Below the pieces are notes generated by a model, which worked only from the letters and a program-made list of their open reading frames with translations, did no database searches and was not told the origin of the DNA. A stretch of DNA of 64,000 nucleotides, taken from the NCBI RefSeq assembly GCF_019160155.1, contig NZ_JAFNIH010000058.1:48332-112331 (forward strand), in the 5' to 3' direction. The first letter of the stretch is position 1; each line of letters begins with the position of its first letter. A program made the translations under genes and the position numbers. The DNA comes from Pinisolibacter aquiterrae. Its GTDB lineage: Bacteria > Pseudomonadota > Alphaproteobacteria > Rhizobiales > Ancalomicrobiaceae. Shown piece after piece: positions 47,366 through 55,856 of the stretch.

Positions 47366-48175
47366 ATGTCTCTGTTCGCGAAACGTCTTCCTTACCTCGA
47401 CTATGAAGTCGCCGGAAAGCCACGGCAGTCGAAGATTCGAGGCTCGCGTTTTCTTCTCGGCTCGGCGGAAGACGCGGATCTGCGCGTCCAGGCGCGTGGC
47501 ATCGCGCCCGAACACGTGGTGCTCGAGCGGCGCGACACGGATTGGGTCCTGGTGGTGCGCGGCCTCAACCGCGTCACGGTCGGCGACGCCGTGGTGGTGC
47601 GCGACCGCACGCTCGCCAGCCGCGATCGGATCGATCTCGACGGCGTGCTCGCGCTCACCTTCGTCGACCCCGAGGTCGAGGCGGTGGAACGGCGGCGATC
47701 GCGTCTGCGCCCCGAGACGCCGGCCGGCGAGACGCGCAGCGATCTCGGCATCGTCGTGGTCGTCGGCGTGCTGAGCGCGCTCTCGGTCGCCGTCATGTCG
47801 GCCGTTCTGATCTTCAGGGAGCCGGCCCAGATCGACTTCACGGTCGCCGATCCCACCACGATCGCCGCCGCCTTGGCCGAACTCCCCGCCTGCCTCGATC
47901 GCGCCGCCGCGCCGGCTCCCGGCCCGGTGCCGGCCGACGGCGACTTCGTCAGCGCCTATTGGAAACTGGCGCGCGCCACCCCGCGCGATCCCGCCGAGGT
48001 CGCCGGGCTCCAGGCGACCCTGCGCCGTCATCTGCTCGCGGGGATGCGCGCCGAGAAGCGGGGCGACAAGGCCGAGGCCGGCCGGTCGTTCCAGACCGTG
48101 CGGGCGCTCGTCCCCGACATGCGCTGCCCCGTTCATCGATTGGCGGCCGCCCGCCTCGCCGCCCGAACCCCATAG
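47366..48175 (+). CDS. FHA-like single-pass membrane protein
   Basis: A 269-aa protein: N-terminal FHA-type beta sandwich (about 15-105), membrane helix at about 126-150 (GIVVVVGVLSALSVAVMSAVLIF) and a helical periplasmic domain with two Cys-containing segments (LPACLDRA, DMRCPVH). FHA domains bind phosphothreonine through a conserved Arg after Gly and a Ser before His. Here these read LLGSAEDAD (Ser for Arg) and GIAPEHVV (Ala for Ser, His kept), so phospho-binding is doubtful. A related layout occurs in type III secretion PrgK/YscD proteins, where the FHA fold is also degenerate and structural. Precedes the pseudokinase gene by 22 bp. Confidence 0.75.
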   Translation: MSLFAKRLPYLDYEVAGKPRQSKIRGSRFLLGSAEDADLRVQARGIAPEHVVLERRDTDWVLVVRGLNRVTVGDAVVVRDRTLASRDRIDLDGVLALTFVDPEVEAVERRRSRLRPETPAGETRSDLGIVVVVGVLSALSVAVMSAVLIFREPAQIDFTVADPTTIAAALAELPACLDRAAAPAPGPVPADGDFVSAYWKLARATPRDPAEVAGLQATLRRHLLAGMRAEKRGDKAEAGRSFQTVRALVPDMRCPVHRLAAARLAARTP

Positions 48176-48197
48176 CCGTCGTTTCCGGAGATCCGCC

Positions 48198-51100
48198 ATG
48201 AGCGCCGACCATCCCATCAGCGAAGACGCCCCGGCGCCGAACCCGATCGGCGCGCCGCCGCCCCATCTCCGGCGTGATCTCCGCGTGCGGTTTCCCGAGG
48301 ATGCGGTCGTTCGCTCCGACGACAACTTCCACATCCACGAAGTCGTGGGGACCGGCAGCGGGCGCTATCTCGTCTACGAAGGCAAGCCGAAGCTCCGCCG
48401 CCAACCCGGTCTCGTCGAGCGGATCCTCGAGAACATCCGCAAGGCGAACCTCAACAAGGACAGCGGCCTCCACCAGACGATCGAGATCGTGCCGCCCGAC
48501 GGTGTCGACGACACGCTCTACATCGTCGAGACCCGCGACGGCGAACCGCTCTCGCGCCTCCTCGAGACCGAGGATCTCTCCGAGGACACGGCGATCGCAT
48601 TGATCCGGCGCCTGTTCAAGGCGCTCGAGCCGATCCACGAGGCCGGCCTCGTCTATGGCTCGCTCGACCTCGATCAGGTCCGCGTCTCGCCGAGCGGCAC
48701 CGGCGATCTCCTGCGGCTCGGCGGCCTCTACAAGATCCACGATCCGGCCGCGCCGGTGAACCTCGGCTTCGATCCGCAGTTCAACGCCCCCTCGTCCAAC
48801 AAGAAGAGCCTCTGGTCGGCGGCCGACGACGTCTATGTCGTCGGCATGGTCTTCTACCGGATGATCCTCGGCCGCGCCCTCTATGCGCGGCAGTTCGGGT
48901 CGATCCTCGACGAGCCGGAGGCGACGCGCGCCAATCGCTGGAGCATCGCCCACAACGATCACAAGAACTTCATCGACCCGGGCAAGGCCGACACCCGCGT
49001 CTCGCCGGAGATCGTCGCGTTTCTTCGCGGCTGCCTCGAATTCGACGAGACGTCGCGTCCGCGCAATGCCCACGATGCCGTCGCCGCGCTCGAGGCGGCG
49101 GTCGCGAAGCGTGACGAGCGCGTGAAGGACGGACCGTTCCCGGGACAGGTCGTCGTGGGGCCGGGCAAGGTGATCGTCGAGGACGGAAAGAAGGGGACGG
49201 GCTTCGATCGAAAGCTCCTGATCGCCGGTGGCGCCTCCGTCCTTGCGACGGTCGGGCTCGTCGCCTTCTTCTGGACCTCGTCGCCCGATCCCGCGCGCAT
49301 CGCCGAGCTTCGCGAGCGGCAGAAGGAGGTGGTCCGTCTGTCGCGCGGCCTCGCCGAGGACGGGATCGAGCGGCTGAACGACGGGAACCCGGCGCGCGTC
49401 GCCTTCACCGCCGCCGGACGGGCCTTCGCCGAGGCCGACGCGGAGATGAAGGCGAGCTTCGTCGACGTCGGCCGCGCCGGCGCCGAGATCGCCGCCTCCA
49501 AGGCGGCGGTCGACCTCGCCGCGACCCGGTTCGGCGAGGTCCGGCGCGAGGCGAGCGCCGTCGAGAAGGAGGCCGGCGACCTCGCCGCCGAAATCACGCG
49601 CCTGTTGCCGGCGAACGCCGAGGCGACGGTCGCCGCCGCCACCCTGTTGGAAGACGTCCACAAGGCCCTCGGCGAGGGACGCATCGACGCGGTCGTCGCG
49701 CGCGGCTCCGAGGTCCTGCCGGGTCTGCGCAAGGCGACGGCCGCCGCGCTCGCGGAAAAGACGGCGGCGGACGCGGCGCGCCGGCGGGTCGAGACCGCCC
49801 GCGCCGCGCTGATCGGCGCCGGCATCGAGGCCCTCGATCGGGATGGCGAGCCGCGGCGCGAGTTCACCGACGTCGCCGCCGTGATCGCGCGCGCCGAGAC
49901 CGACCGGGGCGAGATGCGTTGGACCGACGCGGCTGGCCGTCACGGCGAGGCCGCCACCCGGCTCGAGGCCCTGTCGACGCGGCTCCGCGGCTTGGCCGAG
50001 GGGGTTGCGAGCGAACGGCGCGACGTCGCCGAACGCGTCCGCCTCGTCGAGGAGGCCTCGGTCGCCGATGCGCCCTGGGTCGACGACTTCCGCCGGCGGA
50101 CGGCCCGGATCGGCCAGTTGATCGAGGCGGGTTCGCTCGATCTCGCCGGTGCGCCGCTCGAGGAGCTGAAGCGCCTCGCCGTCGCCAAGGCCGAGGAGAT
50201 CGAAGCGCAGATCCGGCGCTACGGCGCGCTCGCCACCGCCTGTGAGGAAGCCGAGGTCGCCGCCGCCGCGCGGGTGCCCCGAGGGGCGCCGAGCCTGCAC
50301 GAGGCGGCGCAGATGCGCGCGCTCGCCGAAAAGGCCGCGACCGAGAAGCGCTACGATCGCGCTATCGCCCTCGCCGAACAGGCCCTGGCGCGTCTGCAGG
50401 AGATCGCCGGCACCGGCGGCGAGGCGATGCAGGCGGCGACGGCGGCGCGCAAGGAGTTCGAGACGGCGCGCGCCGCGCTCGACGGCGCCGCGATCGACCG
50501 GCTCGCGCCCGATCATGCGCTCGCGCGGCGTCTGCGCCGGGTCGAGGAGCGGGCGAAGGCGGCCGAGGCGGCCTTCGACGAACGGCGCTGGAGTGACGCC
50601 CAGACCGCTCTGACCGCCGCCGCCGCCGACTATCGCTCGATCGCCGAGGGCCTCGCCGCGCTCGCGGCCCGGGTGAACGGCGCCGTTGCCGATCTCTCCG
50701 CGCGGGTCGGCGAACTGCGCCGTGGCGGCGCCGAGAAGGAGCCCGACTTCGCCACCGTCACCAAGGCCGGCGAAGCGGTCGCCGCGGCGCTGCACGAGGG
50801 CCGTCTCGATGCCGCCGAGGCGGCGCTCGACGAGGAGCGCCGGGCGATCGAGGCGATCGCGACGCGCCTGCCCGGCAGCCGTCGCGATCTCGCCGCCGCC
50901 GCCGCCGAACTGGCCGACGCGCGCAAGACGCTGGGGCCGGCGGCGCAGGCCCTGGCGGCGGAGAACCCGATCCGGATTGAGATCGCGAAACTGGAACGGA
51001 TCGCCGACGGTCTCGCCGGACAGGATGGGCAGGACGGACGTCCCCTCTCGGCCCGGACCGCCGAGCATCGCGATCTGATCGGCCGCTATCAGGCCGCCGC

Positions 51101-52808
51101 CAAGGCCCTGGCCGATCTGCGCGAGGCGACGCGGACGCGGCTCGCCGCCTTCGCCGGGCGGGTCGAGGAGGCCGGTCGTGGTCTCCCCGCCGACGACGGC
51201 GAACTCGCCGAGGCGCGCAAGGCGCGGACCGCGCTCGAACAGCTCTTCGAGGCCGGCCGCCTCGACGAGGTGACGGGCCGGCTGACCGCGGCGACGCCGA
51301 AGGTCGCGGCGATGCTCGAGCGCGCCCGCGTCGACGCCGAACGGGTGCGCGAAGCCGCCGCCGCCGTGGCGCAGACCCGCAAGGATCTGCTCGATCGGGT
51401 CGGCGACTGGATCCTCGACCTCGCCTCGGCGAAGACCGCGGACGAACGCGCCAAGTCGGCGACGGCGGCGATCGAGGAGCGCCGCTTCGCCGCCGCGCGC
51501 GCCGATCTCGCCGAGGCCGGAAAGCTCTACGGCGAGGTTCGCGCCGAGATCGAGCGCGCCCGCGCCCGCGCGGAAGCCGCGCGTCGTTCCGCCGGCGAGG
51601 CCCGCAAGACGGCGGAGGCGGTACCCGCCGTCGCCGTTCCCGCCTTCGACGGCGCCATGAAGTCGCTCGAGGCGGGCGACGCCGCCCTGGCGGCGAACCG
51701 CCATCCCGCCGCCGCCGAGGCCTACGAGGCGGCGGCGGGCGCCTTCACGGCGGCGATCGCCCGGGCCCGCGACAACGCCGCGCGGGTCGCCGCCGCGAAG
51801 GCGGAACTCGTCCGGCTGGTGGAGACGTCGAAGTCGTTGTCGGGCCTCGACGATGCTCGTCTCGAGGAGGCCGAGGCCCTGCTGGCGCGGCCGATGGACC
51901 AGGCGGCGCTCGCCGCCGACGAGACCCGCGCCGCCTACGAGACGGCGCTGACCCGGCTCGGAACGGCGGTCGCCTCGCTCGGCGCCGTCAAGACGGAGGT
52001 CGACGCCCTGCGCGCCGAGCAGTCGGAACGCCGCGACGCGGTCGTCAAGGCCGGCGGCGAGGCGAGCAACGCCTATGCCGCGCTGGAAGCCGCCTTCGAG
52101 ACCGGCGCCAAGGCCTATGACGGCCGCGACTGGGTCGGCGCCCGCGCCGGTTATGTGGAGGCGCGCCGCCTGATCGACGTCATCCGCAAGGAGATCGACG
52201 ACAAGTCGATCCTCGCCTGTCCCGATCCCCATGGCCAACACGGCTCGCGTCTGGTCCGCGCCGGGACCTATCCGGCCGGAACCATGTCCCTCGCCGGCCG
52301 TGTCGCCGAGGACGCGCAACGGGTCACCCGGACGCCGCGATCGAACGCCTTCGTCGCCATCGGCACCCCGTTCTGCGTGATGCTGCAACAGGTGACGGCG
52401 GGCGACTATCAGGCCTATGTGCGCGATCGACATCCGCCGACCTTCGAGCATCTGCGCGCCCGGCTGGAGAACCCGGCGCAGCCCTCCGATCCGGTCGTCG
52501 ACGTCTCCAAGCTCGACGCGGAAGGGTTCATCGCCTGGCTCAAGGAGCGCGACGGCCGCACCTACATCCTGCCGACCCTGGATCAGGTGATCGCCACCAT
52601 CGCCAAGGGGGTTCAGGAACGGATCCCGGAACTGCCGAACGGCGTCTCCGATCCCTACCGTGAATGGACCCGCGAGCTCTGCAACAACGGCGAGGGCGTC
52701 CTCGTCGTCGGCCGCGTCGGTTCCGAGGACAACCGCACCTACGTCCAGTGCCTGCGGCCCTCGGAGCGGTTCGACAACATCGGGTTCCGCCTGCTCGTGG
52801 TGCGGTGA
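48198..52808 (+). CDS. Membrane-anchored pseudokinase / coiled-coil / FGE-sulfatase-fold protein
   Basis: A 1536-aa protein. Residues about 50-300 have the outline of a Ser/Thr kinase: hinge-like IVETRDGEPLSRLL, ADDVYVVGMVFYRMILGRAL (the DxxSLGxxLYELLTG helix) and FDETSRPRNAHDAVAAL. The catalytic loop GLVYGSLDLDQVRV lacks the His, Asp and Asn of HRDxxxxN, and the DFG site reads LGGL, so it should be inactive. A membrane helix at 339-359 leads to about 1000 residues of Ala/Glu/Arg-rich helix, presumably periplasmic coiled coil. The last 140 residues match the FGE-sulfatase (SUMF1-like) fold: QVTAGDYQAY, FIAWLKERDGRTYILPT, REWTRELCNN, NIGFRLLVVR. I infer a scaffold spanning the inner membrane and periplasm. 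Confidence 0.8.
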   Translation: MSADHPISEDAPAPNPIGAPPPHLRRDLRVRFPEDAVVRSDDNFHIHEVVGTGSGRYLVYEGKPKLRRQPGLVERILENIRKANLNKDSGLHQTIEIVPPDGVDDTLYIVETRDGEPLSRLLETEDLSEDTAIALIRRLFKALEPIHEAGLVYGSLDLDQVRVSPSGTGDLLRLGGLYKIHDPAAPVNLGFDPQFNAPSSNKKSLWSAADDVYVVGMVFYRMILGRALYARQFGSILDEPEATRANRWSIAHNDHKNFIDPGKADTRVSPEIVAFLRGCLEFDETSRPRNAHDAVAALEAAVAKRDERVKDGPFPGQVVVGPGKVIVEDGKKGTGFDRKLLIAGGASVLATVGLVAFFWTSSPDPARIAELRERQKEVVRLSRGLAEDGIERLNDGNPARVAFTAAGRAFAEADAEMKASFVDVGRAGAEIAASKAAVDLAATRFGEVRREASAVEKEAGDLAAEITRLLPANAEATVAAATLLEDVHKALGEGRIDAVVARGSEVLPGLRKATAAALAEKTAADAARRRVETARAALIGAGIEALDRDGEPRREFTDVAAVIARAETDRGEMRWTDAAGRHGEAATRLEALSTRLRGLAEGVASERRDVAERVRLVEEASVADAPWVDDFRRRTARIGQLIEAGSLDLAGAPLEELKRLAVAKAEEIEAQIRRYGALATACEEAEVAAAARVPRGAPSLHEAAQMRALAEKAATEKRYDRAIALAEQALARLQEIAGTGGEAMQAATAARKEFETARAALDGAAIDRLAPDHALARRLRRVEERAKAAEAAFDERRWSDAQTALTAAAADYRSIAEGLAALAARVNGAVADLSARVGELRRGGAEKEPDFATVTKAGEAVAAALHEGRLDAAEAALDEERRAIEAIATRLPGSRRDLAAAAAELADARKTLGPAAQALAAENPIRIEIAKLERIADGLAGQDGQDGRPLSARTAEHRDLIGRYQAAAKALADLREATRTRLAAFAGRVEEAGRGLPADDGELAEARKARTALEQLFEAGRLDEVTGRLTAATPKVAAMLERARVDAERVREAAAAVAQTRKDLLDRVGDWILDLASAKTADERAKSATAAIEERRFAAARADLAEAGKLYGEVRAEIERARARAEAARRSAGEARKTAEAVPAVAVPAFDGAMKSLEAGDAALAANRHPAAAEAYEAAAGAFTAAIARARDNAARVAAAKAELVRLVETSKSLSGLDDARLEEAEALLARPMDQAALAADETRAAYETALTRLGTAVASLGAVKTEVDALRAEQSERRDAVVKAGGEASNAYAALEAAFETGAKAYDGRDWVGARAGYVEARRLIDVIRKEIDDKSILACPDPHGQHGSRLVRAGTYPAGTMSLAGRVAEDAQRVTRTPRSNAFVAIGTPFCVMLQQVTAGDYQAYVRDRHPPTFEHLRARLENPAQPSDPVVDVSKLDAEGFIAWLKERDGRTYILPTLDQVIATIAKGVQERIPELPNGVSDPYREWTRELCNNGEGVLVVGRVGSEDNRTYVQCLRPSERFDNIGFRLLVVR

Positions 52809-53003
52809 GACGTGCCGGGGCGAGGGCGCCGACGCCGGCCGGCGCTCGGCGCCGGCTGCACCGGCGACTCGTCGCGGGTGGTCGAAGATGAAACCATGGC
52901 GATCAATCGTCGCACGAGACGATCGTAGATGGATCGATCGTCTTGCAGCGTGAGATGGTATAGATATAGGATATACAAACTGAGATTGTCTTCATCACTC
53001 GTT

Positions 53004-53018
53004 TCGAAACAGTTTCGA
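53004..53018. promoter_or_regulatory. Inverted/direct repeat at the start of the DUF4384-like gene
   Basis: TCGAAAC-A-GTTTCGA is a 7-bp perfect inverted repeat ending 2 bp before the ATG at 53021; it overlaps a second palindrome GTTTCGAAAC (53001-53010). It lies in an AT-rich 212-bp gap after the pseudokinase gene. A protein operator or a translation-blocking hairpin are both possible. Confidence 0.4.
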
Positions 53019-53020
53019 CC

Positions 53021-53671
53021 ATGGCAGTCGGCCGCGCCCCGGGAAGAGATGACGAGATTGGCACGACCGTCCCGCCGGCCCGGCGACGGGCGCGGGCGGC
53101 GCTGCCTTCGACTCTCGGCCGCGTCGGCTCCGGGATCGTCGCGGCGCTGGTGCTCCTCGCCGCGATTGCGTCGGCGAGTACGAACGCCGGCGCGACGAAT
53201 GCCGCCTGCGCCGCGGCGCGGCCGAAGGATCAATGCGCGATCGTCGATCTGATCGCGCCGCTGCCGCGCGAGGTCTCGGTGACGATGCTCGACGGGCGCA
53301 CCGAACTCGAGGTCGACGAGTCGTTGATCTTCGAGGTGCGCGGGGTCTTTCGCGGCGAGACGCTCTACGTCGGCTTCGTCTCGGCGGAGGGAACCGTGGT
53401 CGGTCTCTACGGCGAGGCGATCGCCGGGTCGGGCGGGCCGGTGACGCGGCGCTTCGGCGACGGCCGGCCGGGCGCGGGCGACTATTACGTCAAGGAGCCG
53501 GTCGGCCCCGAGATGCTCGTCGCGCTGCGCATCCCCGGCGATGCCGGCGCGTTGCTCGAGCCCAGGTCGATGTCGGCCGACGATTTCGCCGATCGCCTCC
53601 GCGAGGTGCTCCGCACCCACCCCGGGGCCGCCGGCGGGTATCTGCTCTTTTCGACGCTCATGAGGAGGTAG
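53021..53671 (+). CDS. Secreted DUF4384-like protein
   Basis: A 216-aa protein with a long basic N-terminus and an internal signal/anchor helix (about 37-60, IVAALVLLAAIASAS). The following beta domain (about 85-165, LDGRTELEVDESLIFEVRG, LYVGFVSAEGTVVGLYGE) resembles DUF4384 domains, often found beside caspase-like or kinase modules. True start uncertain: residues before 35 lack features, and an inverted repeat sits on the ATG. It follows an AT-rich gap that may carry its own promoter, so this gene and the next two could be a separate transcript. Confidence 0.65.
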   Translation: MAVGRAPGRDDEIGTTVPPARRRARAALPSTLGRVGSGIVAALVLLAAIASASTNAGATNAACAAARPKDQCAIVDLIAPLPREVSVTMLDGRTELEVDESLIFEVRGVFRGETLYVGFVSAEGTVVGLYGEAIAGSGGPVTRRFGDGRPGAGDYYVKEPVGPEMLVALRIPGDAGALLEPRSMSADDFADRLREVLRTHPGAAGGYLLFSTLMRR

Positions 53672-53673
53672 AC

Positions 53674-54297
53674 GTGAGACCAGTTCTCTCGGCGCTCGCC
53701 GTGATGGGGATGTTCGTGGGGGTCGGCGCCGCGTCGGCGGCCGAGCTTTCGGCGGCCGACATCGTGCGCGCCCTGGCCGGCGACCCCGCCGCCTCCCCCA
53801 CCGCCACCCGCAGCTTCGTGCCGCGGACGCGGTCGATCGACGTCAACGAACAGGCCGGCCCCGCCGGCGGCGCCCGGGTCGGGTCGCGGCCGAGCGCCGC
53901 CGCCGCGACCGCCACGGCGCCGTCGGGCGCGGTCCCCGAGGCACCGGCCGAGCGTCGGCGCATCGATCTCGCCATCACCTTCCGCAGCGGATCGTCGGAG
54001 ATCGACGCCGAGGGACTGCGGCAGCTGACCGGCCTCGCCGCCGCGCTGAAGGCGCCGCAGCTGGCCGGCCTGCCGATCGAGATCGTCGGCCACACCGATG
54101 CGCTGGGACAGCCCGACTCGAACCTGCGCCTGTCGATGCGGCGCGCCGACGAGGTGCGCAACCGCCTGTGGACCGACTTCGGGATCGACCCCAGCCGGAT
54201 CGCCACGCGCGGCGAGGGCCAACGCAATCCGGTCGACCCGTCCAATCCGACGTCGGAGGCGAACCGGCGGGTCGAAATCCGCAATCTCGGGCGGTGA
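53674..54297 (+). CDS. OmpA-like domain periplasmic protein
   Basis: A 207-aa protein: signal peptide (about 1-23, LSALAVMGMFVGVGAASA), an Ala/Pro linker and a C-terminal OmpA/MotB peptidoglycan-binding domain (about 95-207) with IEIVGHTDALGQPDSNLRLSMRRADEVRNRL and TSEANRRVEI. It should anchor the envelope apparatus to peptidoglycan. Start is GTG 53674 behind a perfect AGGAGG; the TAG of the previous gene ends 2 bp before it. No outer-membrane barrel is present. Confidence 0.88.
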   Translation: MRPVLSALAVMGMFVGVGAASAAELSAADIVRALAGDPAASPTATRSFVPRTRSIDVNEQAGPAGGARVGSRPSAAAATATAPSGAVPEAPAERRRIDLAITFRSGSSEIDAEGLRQLTGLAAALKAPQLAGLPIEIVGHTDALGQPDSNLRLSMRRADEVRNRLWTDFGIDPSRIATRGEGQRNPVDPSNPTSEANRRVEIRNLGR

Positions 54298-54316
54298 CGA
54301 GGAGAGGGGGAGTGTG

Positions 54317-55831
54317 ATGACGCAGAAGTCTACGATGTGGCGCCGCTGGCGCGACCTGATGGTCGCGGGGGCGGCCGTCCTGATCCTCGCGGGATCGCCG
54401 GCCCTGGCCGACAAGCGCGTCGCCCTGGTCATCGGCAACGGCCATTATCGCAACGCCAATCCGCTGCCCAACCCGACCAACGACGCGCGGGCGATGGCGG
54501 AGGTATTGCGCAACACCGGCTTCGACGTGACCGAGGCCCTCGATGCCGACAAGGTGACGATGTCGAAGGACATCGATCTCTTCACCGAGAAGGCCTATGG
54601 CGCCGATCTCGCGGTCTTCTACTACGCCGGCCACGGCATGCAGGTCGAAGGCCGGAACTATCTCGTGCCGGTCGACGCGGAACTGACCTCGCCGGCCCAT
54701 CTGAAGACGCGCGCCGTCTCGATCGACGACGTGCTCACCGCGCTTCCCGCCGATCCGGCGGTCGGCGTGATCATTCTCGACGCCTGCCGCGACAATCCGC
54801 TCGCCCGGTCGCTCGCCGCGCGTCTGCCGGCGAGCCGCTCGGTCGGCGTCTCCTCGGGTCTGGCGCCGATCCAGACCTCGACCTCCGGCGCCGGCACCGG
54901 CGGCGTCCTCATCGCCTACGCGACCGATCCCGGCGCGGTCGCCCTCGACGGCGACGGCACCGCCAACAGCCCCTATACGACCGCCCTGATCCGCCATCTG
55001 GCGAGCCCGGGCGTGGAGATCCAGACGGCGCTCACCCGCGTGCGCGGCGACGTCGCGACCGCCACCGACGGCCGCCAGAAGCCCTGGCACAACGCCTCGC
55101 TCGGCCGGGAAGTGTTCGTCGGCCCGCGCGGCGGCGCGGCCGCCGCCGCTCCGGCGACCGCGACGGCGATCCCGCCGGCGGCGGGCGCGGCGATGACGGC
55201 CGGTGTCGAGCAGCGCCTCTGGGACGAGGCGGCCAAGCGCAACACCGTCGAGCATTATCGCGCCTATCTCGCCGCCTATCCGAACGGCGCCTTCGCCACC
55301 ATGGCGTCGATCAACATCCGCGCTCTCGAGGCGGCGCCCGCGCCCTCCAACGGCGCCCGTGCCGTCGTCGAGATCCCGGACGACGTGAAGACCCTCCCCG
55401 GCACCAAGTCGACCGAGGACGGTCTGGCGCTCGGCCAGAAGACGCGGGTGGAGATCCAGGATCGTCTCGGCCTGCTCGGTTACGACACCGGCGGTCGCGG
55501 CGGGATCTTCGGCGAGAAGAGCCGCCGCGCCATCGCCGGCTGGCAGAAGAGCCGGGGTCTGCCCGACACCAGCTACCTGACCTCCGGCCAGTTGGCGGTC
55601 CTCCGCTCCGAGACCGCCGCCGACTACCAGCCGAGCAAGGTCGTCACCTCCTCGTCGGAGGAGACCCGCTCGGCCAAGCGCACCACGCGCCGCCAGAGCG
55701 ATCAGGAGCACACCGGACGCACCGCGAAGGGCAAGGACGACGGCTTCAACGAGGCCGCCAAGTTCCTCGGCGGCGCGGCGCTGGCGATCGGCGGCGGCGT
55801 TCTCGCCTGCAAGATGGCCGGCGGCTGCTGA
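54317..55831 (+). CDS. Caspase-like (peptidase C14) protein with peptidoglycan-binding domain
   Basis: A 504-aa exported protein. Signal peptide at about 12-32 (LMVAGAAVLILAGSPALA). A caspase-like domain (about 33-265) has catalytic His106 in FYYAGHGMQ and Cys157 in IILDACRDNP, both intact. A helical repeat-like segment (WDEAAKRNTVEHYRAYLAAYPNGAFA) and a PG_binding_1-type domain (about 380-440, RVEIQDRLGLLGYDTGGRGGIFGEKSRRAI) follow. The C-terminal hydrophobic stretch (FLGGAALAIGGGVLACKMAGG) may be a membrane tail. Periplasmic caspase-like proteins of this type are known in alphaproteobacteria, function unclear. Last gene of the rightward set. Confidence 0.88.
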   Translation: MTQKSTMWRRWRDLMVAGAAVLILAGSPALADKRVALVIGNGHYRNANPLPNPTNDARAMAEVLRNTGFDVTEALDADKVTMSKDIDLFTEKAYGADLAVFYYAGHGMQVEGRNYLVPVDAELTSPAHLKTRAVSIDDVLTALPADPAVGVIILDACRDNPLARSLAARLPASRSVGVSSGLAPIQTSTSGAGTGGVLIAYATDPGAVALDGDGTANSPYTTALIRHLASPGVEIQTALTRVRGDVATATDGRQKPWHNASLGREVFVGPRGGAAAAAPATATAIPPAAGAAMTAGVEQRLWDEAAKRNTVEHYRAYLAAYPNGAFATMASINIRALEAAPAPSNGARAVVEIPDDVKTLPGTKSTEDGLALGQKTRVEIQDRLGLLGYDTGGRGGIFGEKSRRAIAGWQKSRGLPDTSYLTSGQLAVLRSETAADYQPSKVVTSSSEETRSAKRTTRRQSDQEHTGRTAKGKDDGFNEAAKFLGGAALAIGGGVLACKMAGGC

Positions 55832-55856
55832 GCCCGCCCGGTCTACGGCCGACGGT

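Noticed and set aside
47949..52451. A 1500-codon minus-strand open frame
   Set aside because: Antisense shadow of the pseudokinase gene; Arg/Gly/Ala-rich without domains, whereas the plus frame has clear folds and start signals.
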